DNA of 6,344 bases, from assembly GCA_040389165.1 (NCBI GenBank), contig JAZKAK010000033.1, positions 1 through 6,344 of the forward strand, read 5' to 3'. Below, piece after piece: positions 1 through 5,698 of this stretch. Numbering within the stretch: the first letter of the stretch is position 1; the number at the start of each line of letters is the position of its first letter. The stretch comes from CAIOTO01 sp040389165. Lineage in GTDB: Bacteria > Pseudomonadota > Alphaproteobacteria > Paracaedibacterales > CAIOTO01. The translations under genes were made by a program, and so were the position numbers. The notes under the pieces are model-generated. The model had not been told where the DNA came from, ran no database searches, and saw only the letters and a list, made by a program, of their open reading frames with translations.

Positions 1-164
1 AACATGGTTTTACAGTTTTTCAAATCGTGTAAGTTATTTTTGCACAATTCCTTATGCGCTATAATTAAATGAGCATATGCACCTGAATACGCAGCGCCCG
101 TGATGGCGCTAAGAAACGTTATGCTTACCGATAATTTTGCTAATAATTTAATTTTTATGCACAT
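1..164 (-). CDS. Exported small protein of unknown function, N-terminal part only
   Basis: An open frame of 54 codons starts at the ATG complementary to 162-164 and runs off the left edge of the window without a stop, so only the N-terminus is visible. The first 31 residues look like a Sec signal peptide: a basic start (MCIKIKLLAK), a hydrophobic stretch of about 20 residues, and a possible cleavage site after AYA. The mature part begins HLIIAHKELCKNNLHDLKNC and has two cysteines. An AGGAAA Shine-Dalgarno sequence lies 7 nt before the start, which supports real translation. The gene follows the large exported protein at 233-1942 on the same strand after 68 bp with no terminator-like hairpin between them, so co-transcription is plausible. 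I do not recognise the family. Confidence rests on the signal peptide plus the ribosome binding site. Confidence 0.6.
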   Translation of the reverse strand, partial: MCIKIKLLAKLSVSITFLSAITGAAYSGAYAHLIIAHKELCKNNLHDLKNCKTM

Positions 165-232
165 TTCAGTTTTCCTTTTTACCTGTGGCTGTGGCTAACA
201 ACATAAAATAATGATTCGTAGTATATTTATTT

Positions 233-1942
233 TTATAATTGAGAAAGCATCCAATCAATTAGCTTGATATCGTTCTCTATCAGATTTTCGTTTCTTTTTA
301 AATCTTCTAGTTTTCGCTTTCTAAATGCATTTGCAGTTTCTGGTTTTATTTTCGCCAGTACGTTTAATGCCTCCATTCGTTGTTGATCTGTTGTGTCATT
401 AGGTTCGAAGGCTACGGCAGCAGCCGCTGATGCGCCAGAAGCTTTATTTGGTTTGTGTACGTTATTAGATATTCCACCACCGCCACCACCAGCTGCTCCA
501 ACGGCACTTCCCCCTGCTACAGAGGACAGAGTACTAGCAGTAGGTGGCTTCGTGCTAGCACCACTTGCTGCCGTTGCGTCAGTGCGGACAGGTCTTAACG
601 TAACGCTTGATGCTTGCAGCATTAACGACGGTTGTCCATTTGATGCGCCACCTGCTGCTGGCTTTGTGGGCGTTGGGCGTTCATACTTAACAGTAGTTGC
701 AGCTGTTGTGAAAGGCCTGATATAGCTAACACCTTTTTTCGCCAAGGTATCAAATATTCGTGTAACTAATTGATCAATAGTGAGAGAGGTTCTATTAGAT
801 TTTATTAATACTTTAAGACTTATCTTTACTTTTTCTTTTGGACTAATAGGTATATCGTTTCCTTCTTCATCAGAAGTTGTTTCGGTTTTTTCTACAGATA
901 AAGCGCTTTTTTCTATCTGCTCAAGCGCATTTGTTTCAACTCCTTCTACTGTCCAATTAACTGCCTCAGAAGATGTGCTTGAGGAAGCTGATGCAGCAGG
1001 AGATGGGCTTGAGGAAGCTGCTGCAGCAGGAGATGGGCTTGCTACAGCTTCTGGGGAAGCCGCTGGAGCCATTATTGGCTTTCTTGAGTTTAAGCTTGCC
1101 ATTAGCTTAGTTCTTAGGTCAGATTGTGCGGTGGAAGCAATTCCACCACCAGCTCCACCACCACTACCAGTTCCGCCAGTTACTGAAGCAGTCGGCACTG
1201 GCACGTTAATTGCTGTTGTTGCTGTTGATGGCACATTAAACTTGAGACTCGCCAGTAGCTTCGCTTTTGCTGGATTAGTGCCGCCACCGGCAGCCGCACT
1301 CGAAGATGCCGAATACTCATCGAAAGAAAGAGGTGCGTCTAACTCTAAAATTTTACCTCCATTATCTCTTATAAATTTGCACATAGTTTCAACGTTGAAC
1401 TTAATTAGCAATTCACGTATTACTTTTTCGTCAAGAGTATTAAAAGCATTTTGAAGATCTTCATGCATCAAATTGAACAACTGAGAGGTAGCTATTTGCC
1501 CAAGTTCAGCTTTAATTGCTGCGGGGATATCAGCAAAACTCTCACCACTTTTAGATAAGGATGCCACTAAATAAATAAGTATAATGTTTCGATAATGCTG
1601 TATTCGTAATGCTTTTTGTGGCGGCGTAAGTCCTGGCTCATCAATACGCGCGAAATTATTCTCGAGCAATCGTTCAAAAACTATGTTTTTGTCGTCAGTT
1701 GCAGTGAACGCTGCATGAATCGTTATATATACTAATTTGGGCAACTGTACAGGATTAGCAACCCTGCGAGAAAGTCCTTCGGACCCACCTAGTATACTAA
1801 CAACCGCATTATGTGCGTCGATAAAGGTTATATATTGACTTGCGTTCGAAGCTGCTGCTGAACCTATTCGCGAAGCGGCTGATGATTCATTATATAGGCT
1901 GCATAGCGAAACGCTGATTAAGAGAATTTTTTTGATATTCAT
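233..1942 (-). CDS. Large exported modular protein with Ala/Ser/Pro/Gly-rich linkers, function unknown
   Basis: This 569-residue protein begins with a Sec-type signal peptide (MNIKKILLISVSLCSLYNESSA, probable cleavage near residues 22-23), so it is expected to leave the cytoplasm. Residues 24-210 look like a mostly helical globular domain. Residues 211-330 are a low-complexity linker with poly-Gly, Ser and Ala-Pro runs. Residues 330-412 return to normal composition, 413-515 are a second Ala/Gly/Thr/Pro linker with a run of six Gly, and 516-569 form a charged helical C-terminus ending in WMLSQL. The motif KL(L/M)ASL occurs twice, at about 228-233 and 279-284. There are no membrane segments after the signal peptide and no proper lipobox. 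The ATG at 1940-1942 has no obvious Shine-Dalgarno sequence, but it gives the signal peptide a natural N-terminus. I recognise no family. A secreted, surface or periplasmic role fits a host-associated bacterium but is inference. Confidence 0.8.
   Translation of the reverse strand: MNIKKILLISVSLCSLYNESSAASRIGSAAASNASQYITFIDAHNAVVSILGGSEGLSRRVANPVQLPKLVYITIHAAFTATDDKNIVFERLLENNFARIDEPGLTPPQKALRIQHYRNIILIYLVASLSKSGESFADIPAAIKAELGQIATSQLFNLMHEDLQNAFNTLDEKVIRELLIKFNVETMCKFIRDNGGKILELDAPLSFDEYSASSSAAAGGGTNPAKAKLLASLKFNVPSTATTAINVPVPTASVTGGTGSGGGAGGGIASTAQSDLRTKLMASLNSRKPIMAPAASPEAVASPSPAAAASSSPSPAASASSSTSSEAVNWTVEGVETNALEQIEKSALSVEKTETTSDEEGNDIPISPKEKVKISLKVLIKSNRTSLTIDQLVTRIFDTLAKKGVSYIRPFTTAATTVKYERPTPTKPAAGGASNGQPSLMLQASSVTLRPVRTDATAASGASTKPPTASTLSSVAGGSAVGAAGGGGGGISNNVHKPNKASGASAAAAVAFEPNDTTDQQRMEALNVLAKIKPETANAFRKRKLEDLKRNENLIENDIKLIDWMLSQL
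981..1040. repeat. 30-bp tandem duplication inside the exported-protein gene
   Basis: Two adjacent 30-bp units, 981-1010 and 1011-1040, differ at one base (A at 991, C at 1021). On the minus strand they encode the repeated Ala/Ser/Pro block around residues 302-321, with SPSPAA visible twice. The unit is a multiple of three, so copy-number change would lengthen or shorten the linker without breaking the frame. The near identity points to a recent duplication. Confidence 0.9.
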
Positions 1943-2078
1943 GCGAAAATCTAACTTGATTATATATCTAGTTTAATTTTTATTATATATTCATTAAAAT
2001 ATCGTTAATAAGCCTGATTTTTATGTTGATATAGATGCAATTTCTATACGTTAGGGATATTGCTATGCTGCTTGTCAC

Positions 2079-2215
2079 TTTTTGTCATCTCCGGATCGAG
2101 TCCAAAGGTATCTACACGTGTAAGCGCATGTGCGGTGTTGTCTGGTTATGGAATCATAAACTATTTGCCTTTGAAACGTTATGGATCTTCGGATCGAGTC
2201 CGAAGATGACAAAAG
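2079..2215. repeat. Inverted pair of an alphaproteobacterial-type palindromic intergenic element
   Basis: The core GGATCGAGTCC occurs at 2093-2103 and again at 2191-2201. The left copy is preceded by TTTTGTCATCT and the right copy is followed by the near-complementary GAAGATGACAAAA, so the outer flanks form an inverted repeat of about 23 bp that encloses roughly 90 bp of non-repetitive sequence. The right copy folds well: ATCTTCGGA (2185-2193) pairs perfectly with TCCGAAGAT (2199-2207) around a TCGAG loop. Elements of this general form (GTCATC, a palindrome around GGATC/GACTC, then GATGAC) are, from memory, widespread between genes in Alphaproteobacteria. Family assignment would need a genome-wide search. 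Confidence 0.7.
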
Positions 2216-2327
2216 GGGGGGGCAAAGATGACAAAAGGGGAGTCCGAAGCTGACAAAAGTGGAGTCCGAAGATGACAAAAGTGGAGTCCGAAGCTGACAA
2301 AAAGGGGGGCAAAGATGACAGTGCGAG
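2196..2327. repeat. 22-bp tandem array, about six units, grown from one palindrome arm
   Basis: Units start at 2196, 2218, 2240, 2262, 2284 and about 2306, a strict 22-bp period apart from a one-base slip before the last. Each contains the core GA(A/G)(C/T)GACAAAA or a close variant. Units 1, 3, 4 and 5 begin GAGTCCGAAG; units 2 and 6 replace that with a G run and CAAAG. GATGAC and GCTGAC alternate in units 3-5. The first unit is the right arm of the palindromic element at 2185-2207, so the array appears to be an expansion of that arm. A run of eight G (2215-2222) is another slippage-prone spot. There is no gene in the array. Confidence 0.9.
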
Positions 2328-2444
2328 GGTTGTTTAAAAGTGACGGGTAGCATGGGGACTTGCACGATCACACAACATATACATATTCTTATATTAAAAT
2401 TCACCGGAACACATAATATTTACGATTTAGTAACACTATGTGTG

Positions 2445-2450
2445 TATAAT
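2445..2450 (+). promoter_or_regulatory. Possible -10 box for mutT
   Basis: A perfect TATAAT lies 87 bp before the chosen mutT start, in the AT-rich leader. No good -35 hexamer sits at 16-18 bp; TTTACG at 2419-2424 is too far upstream (20 bp spacing). In such AT-rich sequence a TATAAT can arise by chance, so this is only a candidate. Confidence 0.3.
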
Positions 2451-2524
2451 TAATTACAATAGGGATAAGATATTTAATTATCTTTTTAAGAATAAATTTG
2501 ATATGTTTAACTATCTGTTTTTTT

Positions 2525-2528
2525 GGAG
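2525..2528 (+). promoter_or_regulatory. Shine-Dalgarno sequence that fixes the mutT start
   Basis: GGAG ends 8 nt before the ATG at 2537 and only 2 nt before the in-frame ATG at 2531. The spacing favours 2537. The upstream in-frame TTG at 2498 lies before this site and would place it inside the coding region, so that longer form is unlikely. Confidence 0.7.
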
Positions 2529-2536
2529 AAATGATC

Positions 2537-3031
2537 ATGAGTGTAGTGAATGAAAACATGTTGCCTATTGTGTATGTCGTGGCAGGCGTTTTTCAAAATA
2601 AAAAACGAGAGATTCTCCTTATTCAACGACCAAAGGATAAACCCATGCCAGGATTATGGGAATTCCCAGGTGGAAAAATTGAAAAGGGAGAAACACCCGA
2701 GGAGGCATTAATAAGAGAGTTAAAGGAGGAAATTGCTTTAACACCTCTGAATATTAAGCCACTATCGTTTGTTTCTCACACCTATGACACATTTCATATT
2801 ATTCTATTGCCATATCTGGTTACTGAATGGGAAGGTACTTTCGATCTTTTGGAACATCAGCAAGGCTATATGTGGGTAATGCTCGAAGATATGCACAATT
2901 TTTCAAAACCGACAGCAAGTCAGAAAGTAATTGAATATATCTTCAGCAAAAGCGGTGTTAAACCAAAAGAATCGACATTGAAAGAAAATTTTTCAGAAAT
3001 GGATTGCTCGCTCGAGTGCGTCCAACGTTGA
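2537..3031 (+). CDS. mutT: Nudix hydrolase MutT, 8-oxo-dGTP diphosphatase
   Basis: MutT hydrolyses oxidised 8-oxo-dGTP to the monophosphate and so prevents A:T to C:G mutations; it acts in the cytoplasm. With the start at 2537 the protein has 164 residues. It shows the MutT signature GLWEFPGGKIEKGE (39-52) running into the Nudix box GX5EX7REUXEE (46-65), with the metal-binding glutamates RELKEE at 60-65. The usual Gly after EE is replaced by Ala (EEIAL). The body to about residue 136 matches the family size (E. coli MutT has 129 residues). The last 28 residues are not typical, and residues 153-164 are read from DNA that is antisense to the end of lpdA. Related NUDIX enzymes of other specificity cannot be excluded, but the WEFPGGK context strongly favours MutT. 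The gene is convergent with lpdA and appears to be monocistronic. Confidence 0.88.
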   Translation: MSVVNENMLPIVYVVAGVFQNKKREILLIQRPKDKPMPGLWEFPGGKIEKGETPEEALIRELKEEIALTPLNIKPLSFVSHTYDTFHIILLPYLVTEWEGTFDLLEHQQGYMWVMLEDMHNFSKPTASQKVIEYIFSKSGVKPKESTLKENFSEMDCSLECVQR

Positions 3032-4387
3032 TTCATGCATCATTTCAGATAATGTTGGGTGCGGAAAAATGGTGTGAATGAGTTCTTCTTCGGTTGCTTC
3101 GAGTGTCTTAGCAATTACAAATCCTTGGATCATTTCCGTTACTTCTGTGCCAATCATGTGCGCACCAATTAACTCACCCGTTTTAGCATCAAAAATTGTT
3201 TTGACCAATCCGTCGATTTCACCCAATGCAATTGCCTTGCCATTACCACGGAAAGGGAAACGACCGACTTTAATATCGCGACCATCTGCCTTGGCCTTTG
3301 CTTCGGTCAATCCTACGCTTGCGATTTGTGGCATGCTATACGTGCAGCCGGGAATATTTTCACGACTCATGGGATGCACATTTAGCTTTGCAATTTTTTC
3401 AACACATAAGATTCCCTCGTGTGATGCTTTATGAGCAAGCCATGGCGCGCCCGCTACATCACCGATTGCATACACGCCAGGCTCTGTCGTTTGACAATAA
3501 GCGGCAACGGTGATCTGATTTTTTTCAATTTTAACGTTTGTGTGTTCTAGTCCTAAATTCTCTGTATTTCCGATTACACCAACAGCAACAATGATGGCGT
3601 CAACCGTTTTAATTTCTGTTTTCCCATTCCCCATTTTTATCGTTACAGACACGTTTTTATCCGTTGCTTTAATATCCGTGACCGATGCACCTAATGCAAA
3701 AGTCATGCCTTGTTTTTCAAAGGCTTTTTGGGCAAGTGTTGATATTTCAACATCTTCTTGTGGTAAAATCCGATCAAGCAATTCAACTATAGTCACATTC
3801 GCGCCCAATGTTTTGTAAAAACTAGCAAACTCAATGCCAATAGCCCCAGACCCAATAATGAGCAAATCTTTTGGCATAAATGTTGGTGTCATTGCCTCTC
3901 TTGCTAACCAAACACGTGGATGATTTTGAGGTGCGAAAGGCAGAGTACGTGCACGTGCACCAGTAGCAAGAATAATGTGTGGAGCAGTTAGTTCTTCTGT
4001 TTTTCCATCATTTAAGGCAACCGTTAGTTTGTTATTACCAGCCAGCTTTGCTGCGCCTTCGAAAACAGTTACGTTGTTTTTCTTTAAAAGCCCACGAATT
4101 CCAGATGCCAATTGCCCTGAAATAGTTCGAGAACGCTTTACGATCGCTTCCAGGTCGATTTTTACATCTGAAACATGAATGCCAAAAGCACTTGCATTAT
4201 CAATCAAATGCTTTACTTCGGCACTGCGCAATAATGCTTTTGTGGGAATACATCCCCAATTAAGACATATACCACCAAGATGTTCACGCTCAATAATTGC
4301 AGTCTTCATTCCCAATTGCGCTGCACGAATAGCTGCAACGTACCCGCCAGGTCCAGCGCCGACAATAATAATATCAAAGTTCTTCAT
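2993..4387 (-). CDS. lpdA: Dihydrolipoyl dehydrogenase (E3 of 2-oxoacid dehydrogenase complexes)
   Basis: This flavoprotein reoxidises dihydrolipoamide on the E2 subunits of the pyruvate and 2-oxoglutarate dehydrogenase complexes and passes electrons to NAD+. The 464 residues show every expected part: FAD-binding GAGPGGY (10-16), the redox disulfide in GGICLNWGCIPTK (C41 and C46), ATGAR (141-145), NAD-binding GSGAIGIE (179-186), the second FAD motif AIGDVAG (307-313), and the C-terminal catalytic pair H443 and E448 in HPTLSE at the dimer interface. Length and the MMHES ending match alphaproteobacterial E3 proteins. I start at the ATG complementary to 4385-4387 (MKNFDIIIVGAG), because an in-frame ATG at 4444 would add 19 unconserved residues before the Rossmann fold. 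The nearest AGGA is 14 nt away, so the ribosome binding site is weak. No E1 or E2 gene is adjacent. ctrA lies upstream on the same strand, 201 bp away. Confidence 0.97.
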   Translation of the reverse strand: MKNFDIIIVGAGPGGYVAAIRAAQLGMKTAIIEREHLGGICLNWGCIPTKALLRSAEVKHLIDNASAFGIHVSDVKIDLEAIVKRSRTISGQLASGIRGLLKKNNVTVFEGAAKLAGNNKLTVALNDGKTEELTAPHIILATGARARTLPFAPQNHPRVWLAREAMTPTFMPKDLLIIGSGAIGIEFASFYKTLGANVTIVELLDRILPQEDVEISTLAQKAFEKQGMTFALGASVTDIKATDKNVSVTIKMGNGKTEIKTVDAIIVAVGVIGNTENLGLEHTNVKIEKNQITVAAYCQTTEPGVYAIGDVAGAPWLAHKASHEGILCVEKIAKLNVHPMSRENIPGCTYSMPQIASVGLTEAKAKADGRDIKVGRFPFRGNGKAIALGEIDGLVKTIFDAKTGELIGAHMIGTEVTEMIQGFVIAKTLEATEEELIHTIFPHPTLSEMMHESTLDALERAIHF

Positions 4388-4588
4388 TGTTTTTTGAGAA
4401 ATCCTGCAATTAATTTTATGGCTATAGAATAGCGAAAATAGCATTAAAGAGCAAATGATCTATTGAAAATAGTATGCGGTGTTTTTTGATTTTTCACGAA
4501 TAATCATGGTGTGTCAGAAATAAATCCATGCAAAGAGAATGTTAAAGTGGTGCCATTCTATACGCACAGACTATTTTTGAAAACTGCT

Positions 4589-5416
4589 TTATGTATGTAA
4601 AATATCCGTAGGTTGTAGAGGAACAGACCCAAGAAGAATGTTTATTTCTTTGGAATCATTTCTCATTTTTGATTGAGTTCGAGTTGTTTGCTGTTCTTGT
4701 GGAGATGTGCGAATTGGCATGATGGGCACAGAATTGTTTTGTGTTGGATCACGTAAGACATAACCACGGCCCCAAACGGTTTCAATACAGTTATCATCAC
4801 CAAGAGCTTCACTTATTTTCCGGCGAAGTTTACAAATAAATACATCTATAATTTTGAGTTCTGGCTCGTCCATACCACCATAAAGATGATTTAAAAACAT
4901 CTCTTTTGTAAGCGTGGTGCCTTTACGAAGTGATAACAATTCTAATATAGCATATTCTTTTCCTGTTAAATTGATGGTATTTCCATCAACACTGGCGGTT
5001 CGATTCTGCAAATTAACAACCATACGGCCTGTTTTAATCATGGAATCACCATGTCCGCGTGAACGGCGTACAATGGCATGCATACGTGCTAGGAGTTCAA
5101 TTCGGTTAAATGGTTTTGTTATATAGTCATCTGCACCAAATCCAAGACCTTTAACCTTATCATCAACTTCATTTAGCCCTGATAAGACTAAGACAGGTGT
5201 TTTGATTTGCGCAGCACGCAATCTACGTAAAACTTCAAAGCCGTCCATATCAGGCAAAATAAGATCGAGTACGATAATATCGTATTCATATAGCTTTCCA
5301 ATTTCCAAGCCATCTTCGCCTAAATCGGTAGTATCTACAACAAAGCCTTCGCTCGTTAACATACCTTCAATGCTTTTTGCAGTAGTGGAGTCATCTTCAA
5401 TCAATAAAATACGCAC
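4589..5416 (-). CDS. ctrA: Cell-cycle response regulator CtrA with extended C-terminus
   Basis: CtrA is an OmpR-type response regulator that, when phosphorylated by the CckA-ChpT relay, controls cell-cycle, division and envelope genes in Alphaproteobacteria. The receiver domain (1-120) has acidic residues D8 and D9, the phosphoacceptor D51 (VLDLILPDMDG), the switch residues S79 and Y98, and K101 in TKPF. The winged-helix DNA-binding domain (about 128-223) is nearly identical to Caulobacter CtrA as I recall it, including the LTGKEY stretch, KGTTLTKEMFLNHLYGGMDE and the ETVWGRGYVLRDP ending. The protein has 275 residues against about 231 in Caulobacter. The extra roughly 50 residues (225-275) are polar and rich in Gln, Thr and Ser, end in DILHT, and replace the usual short tail. 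Translation starts at GTG (5414-5416) behind a perfect ribosome binding site. Confidence 0.96.
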   Translation of the reverse strand: MRILLIEDDSTTAKSIEGMLTSEGFVVDTTDLGEDGLEIGKLYEYDIIVLDLILPDMDGFEVLRRLRAAQIKTPVLVLSGLNEVDDKVKGLGFGADDYITKPFNRIELLARMHAIVRRSRGHGDSMIKTGRMVVNLQNRTASVDGNTINLTGKEYAILELLSLRKGTTLTKEMFLNHLYGGMDEPELKIIDVFICKLRRKISEALGDDNCIETVWGRGYVLRDPTQNNSVPIMPIRTSPQEQQTTRTQSKMRNDSKEINILLGSVPLQPTDILHT

Positions 5417-5422
5417 TATTTA

Positions 5423-5428
5423 CTCCTC
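5423..5428 (-). promoter_or_regulatory. Strong Shine-Dalgarno sequence for ctrA (GTG start)
   Basis: On the minus strand GAGGAG lies 6 nt before the GTG start codon, an ideal spacing. It fixes the start at 5416 and gives the protein the conserved MRILLIEDD N-terminus expected of CtrA. Confidence 0.85.
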
Positions 5429-5572
5429 GAGAGTTTTTCGCTTAAGAAAATGTTACCAAATTTTTTAATAAAATTCGAATTAAATATTTTTTTATTTCAA
5501 ATTAAATCTTAACTATTTGTTTACTTTTTGAAAAGATGTTTTGTTTTTTAATTGTAAAAAATCCTAATTATT

Positions 5573-5587
5573 AAAGATTTAATCTTT
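5573..5587. promoter_or_regulatory. 15-bp palindrome in the ctrA upstream region
   Basis: AAAGATTTAATCTTT is a perfect inverted repeat of 7 bp arms around a single T, between ctrA and the divergent exported-protein gene. It could be an operator for a dimeric regulator, but sequence this AT-rich produces such palindromes readily. Confidence 0.25.
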
Positions 5588-5624
5588 CGTAAGAATCCTG
5601 ATTAATATAAAATATAATTATATG

Positions 5625-5650
5625 TTAAGGATATTTTTATATTCTGTTAA
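5625..5650. promoter_or_regulatory. Possible overlapping CtrA boxes
   Basis: The established CtrA consensus is TTAA-N7-TTAA. Here TTAA (5625-5628), TTTA (5636-5639) and TTAA (5647-5650) follow each other with exactly 7 bp between them, giving two overlapping boxes with one mismatch each. Both outer sites read TGTTAA. They lie about 50-75 bp before the start of the exported-protein gene and about 210-235 bp upstream of ctrA. No exact consensus box occurs in the region, and AT-rich background makes this a weak call. Confidence 0.3.
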
Positions 5651-5698
5651 CTTTTTGTTGTTATGCTGATAGATGAAAAGGATTGTACGCGATTGTTT

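Larger units (their letters stand above)
1943..2536. other. Non-coding region between divergent genes, rich in repeats
   Basis: About 590 bp separate the divergently transcribed exported-protein gene and mutT. I see no credible gene here; the open frames crossing it are by-products of the repeats. The left part (1943-2035) is AT-rich with several TATAAT-like sequences on the minus strand that could serve the 569-aa gene, none with a convincing -35 box. The middle (2079-2327) holds the palindromic element copies and the 22-bp tandem array described separately. The right part (2330-2536) is AT-rich leader sequence for mutT. It contains a weak 6-bp AT hairpin (2467-2472 with 2479-2484) followed by a T run, too AT-rich to call a terminator. 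Confidence 0.7.

Noticed and set aside
393..1454. Long plus-strand open frames (393-725 and 780-1454) opposite the exported-protein gene
   Set aside because: They are antisense to the Ala/Ser/Gly-rich coding sequence, whose codon makeup suppresses stops on the other strand. They have no signal peptide, domain or ribosome binding site, while the minus-strand frame has a natural N-terminus.
2196..2327. CRISPR array
   Set aside because: The units are directly abutting with no unique spacers, and there are no cas genes.
2196..2327. Plasmid-type iteron origin
   Set aside because: A 22-bp period fits iterons, but there is no replication initiator gene or DnaA box cluster nearby, and the unit derives from an intergenic palindrome.
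2035..2404. Open frames on both strands across the palindrome and tandem array
   Set aside because: Their residues are translations of the 22-bp repeats (for example repeated LLSSSDS and FGL/CHLCPP patterns), so they reflect the repeat, not a gene.
2498..2536. TTG start of mutT at 2498
   Set aside because: The GGAG ribosome binding site lies inside this extension and fits the ATG at 2537; the extra 13 residues are not MutT-like.
4388..4444. Upstream ATG of lpdA at 4444
   Set aside because: It would add 19 unconserved residues before the FAD-binding fold; E3 proteins normally begin a few residues before it.
4529..4560. Hairpin between ctrA and lpdA (AGAATG paired with CATTCT, 12-nt loop) as a terminator
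   Set aside because: The stem is only 6 bp and AT-rich, the loop is large, and no clean T run follows.
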